DNA of 64,000 bases, from positions 2,006,501 through 2,070,500 of the forward strand of contig NC_135554.1 of the NCBI RefSeq assembly GCF_964340395.1, written 5' to 3'. Position 1 is the stretch's first letter. Every line of letters starts with the position of its first letter. Source of the DNA: Glandiceps talaboti (Eukaryota > Hemichordata > Enteropneusta > Spengelidae). A program made the position numbers and the translations under genes. Positions 38,544 through 52,459 of the stretch are shown in pieces. Below the pieces are notes generated by a model. The model was not told the DNA's origin. It saw nothing but the letters and a program-made list of their open reading frames with translations, and searched no databases.

Positions 38544-39350
38544 CAGAAGGCTTCGTAAGAACACAATTTCAGCTGGACAATTTATGTAATATTTTAGCAT
38601 TTTTACTTTTTTAGCTCCACTGTCAGTGACAACTTACTGAAGCTTAAGGGTTAGGCTGATTCTCTGTCTTCCGTCCGTCAACTTTTTTTATTAGCCTCGC
38701 TGTCAAAGACAGTCAGCAGAGCTATAGAGGTAGATTGATGTCTGACCTTTGACCCTCGTTCATTCATCCATCCATTGTCGGTCTGTCCGTCAACTTTTTG
38801 TATTTCAATCTTCTCCAAAACTACTCGGCCAATCGAGCTGAAATTTGGTGTAATGTGTCTTGAAATACCCAGATCTAGTTTTGTTCAAGAGAATTTGACC
38901 ACAGGGTCATAAATATGCAAATTAAGTCTAAAATAGGACTTTTGGTAAAAAAATCTTCTTCTCCAAAACTACTGGGCCTATTCAAGAATTCTTCCCCTGG
39001 AGAATTATGTCAAGAACTTTACACAATGTTTCTGAAAGGGCTTTGAAATGTGTGGATTATTGTCAACACAAACCAGACCATTGTTTGTATTTTGTTGAAC
39101 TCGCCTGCCGGCACAAGAGGGTACAATAGCCTCATCAAATAACAGCTGTTCTGTGCTATTGAAAGACTTAAAGTCTGTGTAATTCTGTGGAAGTTAACAA
39201 GTCGTATAAATTAGTCCTGTTCCTGTTTAAGTAAGACTTGTAATAAATTATGAAAAATACATAGACCCAATGCCATACACTCAAATTGAACTATGTGATC
39301 AAATACTGTGTTAACAAAATCTGCAAATGCTGTTGACTTCGTATTCATAT
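38544..39350. other. intergenic, fragments of dispersed families
   Basis: 38605-38720 contains two TTAGC(C)TC-GCTGTCA-like starts of the agctttagg family. 38800-39000 has phrases (aaatttggtgtaatgtg, atatgcaaatta) related to the left part of the 6790 family. No gene. Confidence 0.4.
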
Positions 39351-39354
39351 GTTC

Positions 39355-39389
<35 letters not shown>

Positions 39390-39399
39390 GTTGTTGTTC
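39351..39399. repeat. (GTT)n microsatellite
   Basis: About fourteen GTT units with one extra T. Confidence 0.95.
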
Positions 39400-39750
39400 A
39401 TGACGATATGTTGCTGCTGCTGCTATGATGATGACAACACTGACAATGACGAAGAAGACAATGATAATAATGGTGATTTTAGTGTTTTGAATCATTTGAG
39501 TTGTAAGTTCTGATTTTTCTTCACTAATAAAGATATAATTCGAAAATTTCAGTTGCTAAAAGCCAATGTTGATGTTGTGCATTTTCAGTATGTAATGTCA
39601 TATTTTGCTGTGTGTATTGAGTAGAAATCTTGGGCATTTCAAAACTACCTCTACTACCTATCTCTCTCTGTAGCTATCATTGCATGCATAATTCCATGTA
39701 AACATACAACACAGTATGTCAATTAACATATTGTTGATTGTGAATGTACA
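39400..39750. other. intergenic, nothing recognised
   Basis: Contains AATAAAG near 39525, a possible polyadenylation signal for an upstream plus-strand transcript, but with no other support. Confidence 0.25.
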
Positions 39751-40241
39751 ACTAGAATCAACAATCTGCCTATCATTCTACTAGAATCAACAATCTGCCT
39801 ATCATTCTACTAGAATCAACAATCTGCCTATCATTCTACTAGAATCAACAATTTGCCTATCATTCTACTAGAATCAACAATCTGCCTATCATTCTACTAG
39901 AATCAACAATCTGCCTATCATTCTACTAGAATCAACAATCTGCCTATCATTCTACTAGAATCAACAATCTGCCTATCATTCTACTAGAATCAACAATCTG
40001 CCTATCATTCTACTAGAATCAACAATCTGCCTATCCTACTAGAATCAACAATCTGCCTATCATTCTACTAGAATCAACAATCTGCCTATCATACAACTAG
40101 AATCAACAATCTGCCTATCATTCTACTAGAATCAACAATCTGCCTATCATTCTACTAGAATCAACAATCTGCCTATCATTCTACTAGAATCAACAATCTG
40201 CCTATCATTCTACTAGAATCAACAATCTGCCTATCATTCTA
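39751..40241. repeat. 29-bp minisatellite, about 17 units
   Basis: The unit contains CTAGAATCAACAATCTGCCT followed by atcattcta. It is highly homogeneous, with one shortened unit near 40035. Confidence 0.96.
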
Positions 40242-40824
40242 CATCATTGTTATGATCACAACTGAAATATAGATTAAGTGCAAATTTTGGCATGGTAAGA
40301 CAAATATATACTTGTATGTTTGTGTGTACCACTTGCACTCAAAAACTACCTACCCAATTGTCTTATTTACTACAATGCTTCTGTTAGTATCTTCTTGTAA
40401 AAATGTTCACATGGAAGTCACCTGCATTTTGTGTCAAAAATGTAACTTTTTGGGGGAAAAAGCTCTCATGAAAACCCCTTTGTAGATTCACTTAGATGTT
40501 TACATAGAGAAAACTTCAACTGGTGATCCATTAGTACTTGGCCAAACTAGCTAACAATTTCGTACAGAGATATCTTTTATGATTCATATTATATGATATT
40601 TATTATACATTGAATATAATGCAGGATTTATATTGTTTTAGTTATCCCATTACAAAATTTGCAAATTTCCATGATGTACAAAAAACAGCGGAGCTCTTTC
40701 AATCAATCACTTTTTTCATCTTCGAAGAAACCAACAATCGGAAAGCTTTGATATTTGATGTGCATGTTCCTAGGGGGAGGCTTTTCAGATTGTTTATGCC
40801 AAGTTATATGTGCCGTTTTCAGAT
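40242..40824. other. intergenic, dispersed fragment near 40680-40840
   Basis: The phrase GATGTGCATGTTCCTAGGGG relates to the 18203 family. Otherwise nothing recognised. Confidence 0.4.
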
Positions 40825-41700
40825 ATTTTAGTGCAACTGAACTGAGCAGAATGGGCTGAAATTTAACAGGGATGCATCTGTGGGTATATTGATGAAGAAA
40901 TATTAAGCATATAGTAATCTCATCAGTAATATGCAAATCAGGTGTAAAAATGTGAATTTTGATAAAAAATTTATCTCATAAAGCACTTGGTCAATGAGAC
41001 TGAAACTTGGTGTGACGTTTTTAGAAGTGATATTCTGCAGATTTTCAAAGTATTTTGACAAAATTGGCCCTAGCAACCATGACCAAACCCTTGGCAACAA
41101 CTGAATGCCAGTATATTTTGGTCAAATAAACAACATCTGGTAGGCAAGTGGGTAAACATTCAAAAAAATATATGCAAATATCCCTAGCAACCATGACCAC
41201 GCCCATAGCAACAACCAAACGGTCATGTATCTCACAAAGGTAACAGGGATTAATAGACAATTGAACAAACATTCAAAAAATGTATGTAAATTTGCCTAGC
41301 AACAAAGCCACACCCATAGCAATAGTCAATAATCTCACAAATTGAAAGGCAAGTGAATAAACATTCGAAAAATGTATTCAAATGTGCCTAGCAACAAGAC
41401 CACGCCCATAGCAACAGCCAAATGACATATTGCAAAGATAAGAGGATTAATAAACAAATGAATAAACATTTTACATTTTAAAATGTATGCAAATATACCT
41501 AGCAACAAGACCACGCCCATAGCAACATCCAAATGATCACGTATATTGCAAAGATAATATCAGGAATTCATACACAAGTGAACAACAACATTAAAAAATG
41601 TATGCAGATATATCTAACAACATGACCACGCCCATAGTAACAGCCAAATATTGCAATATATTGTATATTGCAAAGATAGCAACGTGGTTGTGTAGGCAGC
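40825..41700 (+). repeat. dispersed repeat family with ~110-bp internal units (copy 2)
   Basis: Same structure as 6790-7745: gggctgaaatttaacaggga, cagtaatatgcaaatcagg, then units with CCTAGCAACAAGACCACG and CCCATAGCAACAGCC. Confidence 0.75.
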
Positions 41701-42857
41701 TGGATAGTCATTGAGCAAATGAACACCTATTGTTAGCATGGACTAGCATATGGATAAACATTTTAAAAAACTGTACAGTTGTGCTACAACGCCATTGGCA
41801 GTATTTTTTTTAGCTTTTTATGAGAAATGATATTTTCAACTACTCAAATATTAATTGTCAGATTGCTTTGATATCTGGCATGTAGATTGACAGAGGGTAG
41901 TTTATTCAGATTTGTTAATTTCAAGTCAGTACATGTTCATTTCTATATTTTGTGAATTTTTTTTTGTATTTTATGAAATATGTAAATTAGATGCATGTTT
42001 ATTTCAGCCTGCTAGACTGAAGTAAATAGCCACACTTTTCAAAAGACACCATTGGCAGCAGACAAGCAATGTAATATGCTATAGAATTCTATTCATCGTA
42101 CGCCCTCAGCGACAAGTGTGTATTTGAAACAGGGTTGCAGACTTCAGCACAAATCCAAATTCTACACCCCTTCTACAGAATACTGCATTCCAGGAAACAA
42201 GATGGCAGGCAGAGAATGTGCTGAGGTCTAGGTAAACGAAAGGTTTTTAGCCAGATAAATGATAAAAGAAGACTTGAATGATCATAACTTATGTTAGATA
42301 TGGTTTGTAACATTCTAGTTTATCTACAAATGAAGGCTATGTGTGAATAGACATTTGATGTGTATTCAATGTCGTGACGAGCTTAAAACACTAATGTACT
42401 ACCTTTCAATAAAGTATATATTGTCGAATATACCATGCCAGGTGTAATAATAGGCGACAGACCTTGCAACCTTGCGACTTGTATCATGAACTTGGACACT
42501 AGCATATAAAAAAGGCTGTTGTGTTTTGTACATCATTATTGCCATTATTTGTGTATTGTCCAGTCTGTGAATTGAAATTGATATATTTAGTGTCAGTTGT
42601 AATCAAGAATGATGTTGAGTTAGACATTGTAAAAGAAGAGTGCCATGTAAAACCAAGTAGATAGAGAAGCTGTGCTATACATATATTCTTCACTGTTTGA
42701 AATGAGTAATTTGGAATGGAATTCACAAAAAACAGCTGATACTATGTTGACATGTTTTTGCTTTTCAATTTCATATTTTCAATAAATTGACTTTGTTATA
42801 GAATGGTGTAAATGTGATTACTGGTTGTAGGTCTAAACATACCTTGTTAGTGTTTGT
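41701..42857. other. intergenic, with a copy of the 18203-type element at ~41810-42190
   Basis: 41830-42170 matches the 3' half of the 18203-18850 element (gatttgttaatttcaagtca, gtatttgaaacagggttgc). The remainder has no recognised feature; AATAAAG occurs at about 42408. Confidence 0.5.
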
Positions 42858-43319
42858 ACAAACAACTGTATACAGTATAGATAGGTAATAACTCCAATTA
42901 CAAACAACTGTATACAGTATAGATAGGTAATAACTCCAATTACAAACAACTGTATACAGTATAGATAGGTAATAACTCCAATTACAAACAACTATATACA
43001 GTATAGATAGGTAATAACTCCAATTACAAACAACTATATACAGTATAGATAGGTAATAACTCCAATTACAAACAACTGTATACAGTATAGATAGGTAATA
43101 ACTCCAATTACAAACAACTATATACAGTATAGATAGGTAATAACTCCAATTACAAACAACTATATACAGTATAGATAGGTAATAACTCCAATTACAAACA
43201 ACTATATACAGTATAGATAGGTAATAACTCCAATTACAAACAACTATACAGTATAGATAGGTAATAACTCCAATTACAAACAACTGTATACAGTATAGAT
43301 AGGTAATAACTCCCATTAC
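42858..43319. repeat. 42-bp minisatellite, 11 units
   Basis: The unit contains ACAAACAACTGTATACAGTA followed by tagataggtaataactccaatt; the main variant is ACTATATAC. The length is a multiple of 3, so a minus-strand frame stays open (VVCNWSYYLSILYI repeats); not a gene. Confidence 0.96.
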
Positions 43320-43740
43320 ACTCACAGTGTATTATTATGTACTCTGTATATATGTCAAGCATTATTTGCTAATTAATATAATTGTATACTGTTATATATT
43401 CATACACTGTCTATATTATGTTTTTTTGTAGACTGAGTATCTTTCCAAATATGTCTACTTTCCATATCTTATAAAGAGACTCTGTGCTTCCACCCAGTTT
43501 TTGTTCATGTATTTTGACTATAAGAGGCTGCCTTGTTATGTATTTTGATGTCTGCTAGTGTATTGGAAAGCAGGGATAAAAATAATCACAAGTCTTATAA
43601 AATAAACACAATTTTTTATGATAAAGAAGAATTCGTTGTCAGTCAGTAACTTGTAAACAGTGCATAGTGCTGAAGAGAAGAATAACATTTATTTTCATTT
43701 ACATTTTTTTGCTTAAGTTTTAATATTTAACTTTGAATGC
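43320..43740. other. intergenic, AT-rich, nothing recognised
   Basis: No gene or repeat identified. Confidence 0.35.
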
Positions 43741-46700
43741 CATATGATGTGTTGTGATAAGCCTGAACGTCATTGTGTTGTGATAAGCCTGGATGCCATG
43801 TGTTGTGATAAGCCTGAACGTCATTGTGTTGTGATAAGTCTGAATGTCATTTTGTTGTGATAAGCCTGAACGTCATTGTGCTGTGATAAGCCTGAATGTC
43901 ATGTGTTGTGATAAGCCTGAATGTCATGTGTTGTGATAAGCCTGAATGTCATTATGTGTTGTGATAAGCCTGAATGTCATTATGTGTTGTGATAAGCCTG
44001 AATGTCATTATGTGTTGTGATAAGCCTGAATGTCATTATGTGTTGTGATAAGCCTAAATGTCATTATGTGTTGTGATAAGCCTGAATGTCATCGTGCTGT
44101 GATAAGCCTGAATGTCATTATGTTGTGATAAGCCTGAATGTCATTATGTGTTGTGATAAGCCTGAATGTCATTATGTGTTGTGATAAGTCTGAATGTCAT
44201 GTGTTGTGATAAGCCTGAATGCCATGTGTTGTGATAAGCCTGAATGTCATTATGTGTTGTGATAAGCCTGAATGTCATTATGTTGTGATAAGCCTGAATG
44301 TCATTATGTGTTGTGATAAGCCTAAATGTCATTATGTGTTGTGATAAGCCTGAATGCCATGTGTTGTGATAAGCCTGAATGCCATGTGTTGTGATAAGCC
44401 TGAATGTCATTATGTGTTGTGATAAGCCTGGATGCCACTGTGTTGTGGTAAGCCTGAATGTCATTATGTGTTGTGGTAAGCCTGAATGTCATTATGTTGC
44501 GATAAGCCTGAATGTCATTATGTGTTGTGATACGCCTGAATGTCATCGTGCTGTGATAAGCCTGAATGTCATTGTGTTGTGATAAGCCTGGATGCCACTG
44601 TGTTGTGGTAAGCCGGAATGTCATTATGTGTTGTGATACGCCTGAATGTCATTATGTTGTGATAAGCCTGAATGTCATTATCTGTTGTGATACGCCTGAA
44701 TGTCATCGTGCTGTGATAAGCCTGAATGTCATTGTGTTGTGATAAGCCTGAATGTCATTTTATTGTGATAAGCCCGAATGTCATTATGTTGCGATAAGCC
44801 TGAATGTCATTATGTTGCGATAAGCCTGAATGTCATTATGTGTTGTGATACGCCTGAATGTCATTGTGCTGTGATAAGCCTGAATGCTATTGTGTTGTGA
44901 TAAGCCTAAATGTCATTATGTGTTGCGATAAGCCTAAATGTCATTATGTGTTGTGATAAGCCTGAATGTCATTATGTGTTGTGATAAGTCTGAATGTCAT
45001 TATGTGTTGTGATAAGCCTGAATGTCATTATGTGTTGTGATAAGTCTGAATGCTATTGTGTTGTGATAAGCCTAAATGCCATTATGTGTTGTGATAAGTC
45101 TGGATGCCATTGTGTTGTGATAAGCCTGAATGCCATTATGTGTTGTGATACGCCTGAATGTCATTATGTGTTGTGATAAGCCTGAATGTCATGTGTTGTG
45201 ATAAGCCTGAATGCCATTATGTGTTGTGATACGCCTGAATGTCATTATGTGTTGTGATAAGCCTGAATGTCATGTGTTGTGATAAGTCTGAATGCTATTG
45301 TGTTGTGATAAGCCTGAATGCCATTATGTGTTGTGATACGCCTAAATGTCATTATGTGTTGTGATAAGCCTGAATGCCATGTGTTGTGATAAGCCTGAAT
45401 GCCATGTGTTGTGATAAGCCTGAATGTCATTATGTGTTGTGATAAGCCTAAATGTCATTATGTGTTGTGATAAGCCTGAATGCCATTATGTGTTGTGATA
45501 CGCCTGAATGTCATTATGTTGTGATAAGCCTGAATGTCATTATGTGTTGTGATAAGCCTAAATGCCATGTGTTGTGATAAGCCTGAATGCCATGTGTTGT
45601 GATAAGCCTGAATGTCATGTGTTGTGATAAGCCTGAATGCCATGTGTTGTGATAAGCCTGAATGCCATGTGTTGTGATAAGCCTGAATGCCATTGTGTTG
45701 TGATAAGCCTGAATGCCATGTGTTGTGATACGCCTGAATGTCATCGTGCTGTGATAAGCCTGAATGCTATTGTGTTGTGATAAGCCTAAATGTCATTATG
45801 TGTTGTGATAAGCCTGAATGTCATGTGTTGTGATAAGTCTGAATGCTATTGTGTTGTGATAAGCCTGAATGCCATGTGTTGTGATACGCCTGAATGTCAT
45901 CGTGCTGTGATAAGCCTGAATGCCATTATGTGTTGTGATAAGCCTGAATGTCATTATGTGTTGTGATAAGCCTGAATGTCATGTGTTGTGATAAGTCTGG
46001 ATGCCATTGTGTTGTGATAAGCCTGAATGCCATGTGTTGTGATAAGTCTGAATGCCATTGTGTTGTGATAAACCTTAATGCCACGTGTTGTGATAAGCCT
46101 GAATGTCATTATGTGTTGTCATAAGCCTGAATGCCATTGTGTTGTGATAAGTCCGAATGCCGTATGATGTGTAGTGATAAGCCCGAATGTCATTGTGTTC
46201 TGATAAGTGTGAATGCTATTGTGGTGTGATAAACCTGAATGTCATGTGTTGTGATAAGCCTGAATGCCATTGTATTGTGATGAGCCTGAATGCCATTGTG
46301 TTGTGATGTCCGAATGCCATATGATGTGTTGTGATAAGCCCGAATGTCATTGTGTTCTGATAAGCCTGAATGCCATTGTATTGTGATGAGCCTGAATGCC
46401 ATTGTATTGTGATGAGCTTGAATGCCATTGTATTGTGATGAGCCTGAATGCCATTGTGTTGTGATGTCCGAATGCCATATGATGTGTTGTGATAAGCCTG
46501 AATGTCATTGTATTCTGATAATAAGCCTGAATGTTATTATGTTGATTAACCTGAATGTCATTATGTGTTGTGATAAGCCTGAATGTCATGTGTTGTGATA
46601 AGCCTGAATGTCATTATGTGTTGTGATACGCCTGAATGTCATTATGTGTTGTGATAAGCCTGAATGTCATTGTGTTGTGATAAGCCTGAATGTCATGTGT

Positions 46701-49700
46701 TGTGATAAGCCTGAATGTCATTATGTGTTGTGATACGCCTGAATGTCATGTGTTGTGATAAGCCTGAATGTCATTATGTGTTGTGATACGCCTGAATGTC
46801 ATTATGTGTTGTGATAAGCCTGAATGTCATTGTGTTGTGATAAGCCTGAATGTCATGTGTTGTGATAAGCCTGAATGTCATTATGTGTTGTGATACGCCT
46901 GAATGTCATGTGTTGTGATAAGCCTGAATGTCATTATGTGTTGTGATACGCCTGAATGTCATTATGTGTTGTGATAAGCCTGAATGTCATTGTGTTGTGA
47001 TAAGCCTGAATGTCATGTGTTGTGATAAGCCTGAATGTCATTATGTGTTGTGATAAGCCTGAATGTCATTATGTTGTGATAAGCCTGAATGTCATTATGT
47101 GTAGTGATAAGCCTGAATGTCATCGTGCTGTGATAAGCCTGAATGCCATGTGTTGTGATAAGCCTGAATGTCATCATGTGCTGTGATAAACGCGGATGCC
47201 ATTGTGTTGTGATAAGCCTGAATGTCATTTTGTTGTGATAAGCCTGAATGTCATTATGTGTTGTGATAAGCCTGAATGTCACTATGTTGTGATAAGCGTG
47301 AATGTCATTATGTGTTGTGATAAGCCTGAATGTCATTGTGTTGTGATAAGCCTGAATGTCATGTGTTGTGATAAGCCTGAATGTCAGTATGTTGTGATAA
47401 GCCTGAATGTCATTATGTGTTGTGATAAGCCTGAATGTCATTATGTTGCGATAAGCCTGAATGTCATTATGTGTTGTGATAAGCCTGAATGTCATCGTGC
47501 TGTGATAAGCCTGAATGCCATGTGTTGCGATAAGTCTGAATGCTATTGTGTTGTGATAAGCGTGAATGTCATTATGTGTTGTGATAAGCCTAAATGTCAT
47601 TATGTTGCGATAAGTCTGAATGTCATTATGTGTTGTGATAAGCCTGAGTGTCATTATGTGTTGTGATAAGCCTGAATGTCATTATGTGTTGTGATAAGCC
47701 TGAGTGTCATTATTTGTTGTGATAAGTCTGAATGTCATTATATGTTGTGATAAGCCTGAGTGTCATTATGTGTTGTGATAAGTCTGAATGTCATTATGTT
47801 GTGATAAGTCTGAATGTCATTATGTTGTGATAAGTCTGAATGTCATTATGTGTTGTGATAAGTCTGAATGTCATTATGTTGTGATAAGCCTGAATGTCAT
47901 TATGTGTTGCGATAAGCCTGAATGTCATTATGTGTTGTGATAAGCCTGAATGTCATTATGTGTTGTGATACGCCTGAATGTCATTATGTTGTGATAAGCC
48001 TAAATGTCATTATGTGTTGTGATAAGCCTGAATGTCATTGTGTTGTCATGAGCATGAATGTCATGTGTTGTGATAAGCCTGAATGTCATTATGTTGTGAT
48101 AAGCCTGAATGTCATTATGTTGTGATAAGCCTGAATGTCATTATGTTGTGATAAGCCTGAATGTCATTATGTGTTGTGATAAGCCTGAATGTCATTATGT
48201 GTTGTGATAAGCCTGAATGTCATTATGTTGTGATACGCCTGAATGTCATTATGTGTTGTGATAAGTCCGAATGCCATTATGTGTTGTGATCAGCCTGAAT
48301 GTCATTGTGTTGTCATAAGCATGAATGTCATGTGTTGTGATAAGCCTGAATGTCATTATGTTGTGATAAGCCTGAATGTCATTATGTTGTGATACGCCTG
48401 AATGTCATTATGTGTTGTGATAAGCCTGAATGTCATTATGTGTTGTGATAAGCCTGAATGCCATGTGCTGTGATAAGCCTGAATGTCATTTTGTTGTGAT
48501 AAGCCTGAATGTCATTATGTGTTGTGATAAGCCTGAATGTCATTATGTGTTGTGATACGCCTGAATGTCACTATGTTGTGATAAGCCTGAATGTCAGTAT
48601 GTGTTGTGATAAGCCTGAATGTCATTATGTTGTGATAAGCCTGAATGTCATCATGTGCTGTGATAAACGCGGATGCCATTGTGTTGTGATAAGCCTGAAT
48701 GTCATTTTGTTGTGATAAGCCTGAATGTCATTATGTGTTGTGATAAGCCTGAATGTCACTATGTTGTGATAAGCGTGAATGTCATTATGTGTTGTGATAA
48801 GCCTGAATGTCATTGTGTTGTGATAAGCCTGAATGTCATGTGTTGTGATAAGCCTGAATGTCAGTATGTTGTGATAAGCCTGAATGTCATTATGTGTTGT
48901 GATAAGCCTGAATGTCATTATGTTGCGATAAGCCTGAATGTCATTATGTGTTGTGATAAGCCTGAATGTCATCGTGCTGTGATAAGCCTGAATGCCATGT
49001 GTTGCGATAAGTCTGAATGCTATTGTGTTGTGATAAGCGTGAATGTCATTATGTGTTGTGATAAGCCTGAATGTCATTATGTTGCGATAAGCCTGAGTGT
49101 CATTATGTGTTGCGATAAGCCTGAATGTCATTATGTGTTGTGATAAGCCTGAATGTCATTATGTGTTGTGATACGCCTGAATGTCATTATGTTGTGATAA
49201 GCCTAAATGTCATTATGTGTTGTGATAAGCCTGAATGTCATTGTGTTGTCATGAGCATGAATGTCATGTGTTGTGATAAGCCTGAATGTCATTATGTTGT
49301 GATAAGCCTGAATGTCATTATGTTGTGATACGCCTGAATGTCATTATGTGTTGTGATAAGTCCGAATGTCATTATGTGTTGTGATAAGCCTGAATGTCAT
49401 TATGTTGTGATACGCCTGAATGTCATTATGTGTTGTGATAAGTCCGAATGCCATTATGTGTTGTGATCAGCCTGAATGTCATTATGTTGTGATAAGCCTG
49501 AATGTCATTATGTGTTGTGATAAGCCTGAATGTCATTATGTTGTGATACGCCTGAATGTCATTATGTGTTGTGATCAGCCTGAATGTCATTATGTGTTGT
49601 GATAAGCCTGAATGTCATTATGTTGTGATACGCCTGAATGTCATTATGTTGTGATAAGTCCGAATGCCATTATGTGTTGTGATCAGCCTGAATGTCATTA

Positions 49701-50030
49701 TGTGTTGTGATAAGCCTGAATGTCATTTTGTTGTGATAAGCCTGAATGTCATTATGTTGTGATAAGCCTGAATGTCATTTTGTTGTGATAAGCCTGAATG
49801 TCATTTTGTTGTGATAAGCCTGAATGTCATTATGTTGTGATAAGCCTGAATGTCATTATGTTGCGATAAGCCTGAATGTCATGTGTTGCGATAAGCCTGA
49901 ATGTCATGTGTTGTGATAAGCCTGAATGCCATGTGTTGTGATAAGTCTGAATGCTATTGTGTTGTGATAAGCCTGAATGTCATTATGTTGTGATAAGCCT
50001 GAATGTCATTATGTTGCGATAAACCTGAAT
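43741..50030. repeat. 6.3-kb minisatellite, ~25/28/31-bp units with TGATAAG core
   Basis: The unit is TGTTGTGATAAGCCTGAATG followed by tcattatg. Length classes arise from TGTCATG, TGTCATTATG and TGTCATTATGTG endings. Most units carry TGATAAG; a minority carry TGATACG or CGATAAG. Block duplication is visible: 47171-47666 recurs at 48648-49143 (offset 1477) and 47922-48125 recurs at 49125-49328 (offset 1203). Many short frames on both strands are by-products. Confidence 0.97.
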
Positions 50031-50744
50031 CATATGGATAGAAACAATCAACATACCATAGGAATTAGTCATGGAGATAATACTGAAATTAAAAAAAAAA
50101 CAATTGTGTGTCTTGAAGTACAATTTTGTGACATCCTATTTGGTTTGAGTAACATTTGGGCTACCAGAAAACTCATGTTGCCCCTCTGAATTATCGGCGA
50201 AAAATCACCAGGAGGCAGTTTCCACGGTAACAGTGACACTCTTTTGGAGGCTTCAGAAGTTCTCTAATCAATCACATTATGTGTATATATGTTTGGAGAT
50301 GGACAGCACATTATAATATGACCTTTCCGATTAAAGGCCAAGGTCACTACCTAACTGTCTAAACTGCGCATGTCCTTCAGCATTGACTGATTGGAAGAAT
50401 GGCCTTCTGGGTAGCCAAGACTAGATTATGTGTGGTCGATAATGCAAAAGTGTGTTTTCTCGAAAGTAATTGATTCATGATTATCAATGTGTGCATCATT
50501 TAAGTTTAGGTTTGTTTGTTGTCATGGTAACATTTACAGTACCTATATATTTCAATATTCTGACCTGTCAACTAGACATTATACCTTTGTATCGATTATC
50601 TGGCAATGTAGGACTACTCGAACTAATGAAGAACAGGGGGTGTGGCTATTCCATTAAATATAAAAATAGCGTCAATGGATTGTAGCACAACTGTACTGTA
50701 CAGTTTTTAAAATGTTTATCCACATGGTCAGCGATGCTAGGTAT
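50031..50744. other. intergenic, nothing recognised
   Basis: Mixed DNA after the array; no supported gene. Confidence 0.35.
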
Positions 50745-51925
50745 AGGTGGTCATTTTCTGAATGAATATTCAGTTTCCTTAGCAACCCTGCTGTTATCCT
50801 TGTAATATACATGATCATTTGTCTGTTGCTATGGGCGTGGTCATGTTACTAGACATATTTGCAAACATTTTTTCAATGTTCATTCACCTGTCTATGAATC
50901 CCTATTATCTTTACAATATACATGATTATTTGACTGTTGTTATGGGCGTGGTCTTGTTGTTAGGCAAATTTACATTCATTATTTGAATATTTATTCAATT
51001 ATCTATTAATCCCTGTTATCTTTGCTATATATGTAATCACATTTTTTGAATGTTTATTCATTTGTCTATCAATTCCTGTTATTGCAATATACGTGACTTG
51101 CTATGGGCGTGGTCTTGTTGCTAGGCAATTTACAAACATTTTTGACTGTTTATTCAATTGTCTATTAATCCCTATGGTTATCTTTGTGAAATGCACCACC
51201 GATCCGATTGGCTGTTACTTTGGGCGTGGTCTTGTTGCTAGGCAAATTTACATACATTTTTTGTACGATTAAATTGTCTATTAATCCCTGTTGTTACTTT
51301 GCAATATATGTGATCATTTGGCTGTTGCTATGGGCGTGGTCTTGTTGCTAGGCCACATTTACATACAGTTTTGGAATGTTTATTCAATTGTCTTTTAATC
51401 TCTGTGGTTATTTTTTGTGAAATACACCACCGTTTTGCTGTTGCTATGGGAGTGGTCATGTTTGCTAGGGCCAATTGTGTCAAAATATTTTGAAGAGCAT
51501 CTGCAGAATAACACTCACCAAGTTTCAGTCTCACTAACCAAGGACTTTTTGAGACAACTCTTTTGCCAAAATTCATATTTTTACACCTCATTTGCATATC
51601 ATGAGATAATTATGTGCTTAATATGTCTTCATGTATACACCCTAAGATGTATCCCTGTTAAATTTCAAACCAATCTGCTGGGTAGTTTTGGAATTAAAGA
51701 TTTTTTACCAAAAAGACACATTTTCGCCTCAATTTGCATATCAAGGATGGTAATCATGTCATGAACACATCTAAGAATGTTCCTTTCAAATTTCAGACTC
51801 ATCTGAGCAGTAGTTTTTGAGTTTAAGTTTTTTGACCAAAAATCACATTTTTCGACCCAAATCACACATGTAAGATAATTTTGATTTGAACAATTTCCCA
51901 ACTGGACACCCAAGGTAATAGACCC
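50745..51925 (-). repeat. dispersed repeat family with ~110-bp internal units (copy 3, inverted)
   Basis: Reverse-strand version of 6790-7745 and 40825-41700, with repeated TGCTATGGGCGTGGTCTTG and TTGCTAGGCAAATTTAC phrases. It ends near 51910 with aatttcccaactgga, the complement of the 6810 end. Confidence 0.75.
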
Positions 51926-52402
51926 ATCAACTTATCATGCAGGAAATTTAATCTTCCAAACACAGTATGATCATAGAGGTCTTGATGTGAAACTATTTTT
52001 CTTTCCCCATAAAATGTGTGACATCTCATTCTTTGTACAAACTGGTTTTTTTTTAATGCCTAAGGATTATGCAATCAAATGAACCTGTTTTAGTCATAGA
52101 CAGTGTCTAAGATTTAATTCAGCTGTCCTAAAACATATGTTAATCTTTACGCCATTGACATTGACATGTGAAGTAGCCCATAAAAGATTTACTGATTTCA
52201 TTGCAACAATGAAACAAGAAACTTTAATTTCTAGGCTCAGAGAAAGCATCTCGGCATTACAACAAATAAATTATATATTTCAATGCAAAACGCACATCTC
52301 TGATGCGATCATTTTCATTTAACAATTTCCCATCTACAAAAGTAATGGCCCCACCAAATACCAAACCAATCGGTCTCGCGGTTTTTGACTTTAAGTCGTT
52401 AA

Positions 52403-52459
<57 letters not shown>

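Noticed and set aside
43741-50030. CRISPR-like array
   Set aside because: Units are contiguous with no unique spacers, and the genome is eukaryotic with introns. This is a minisatellite.
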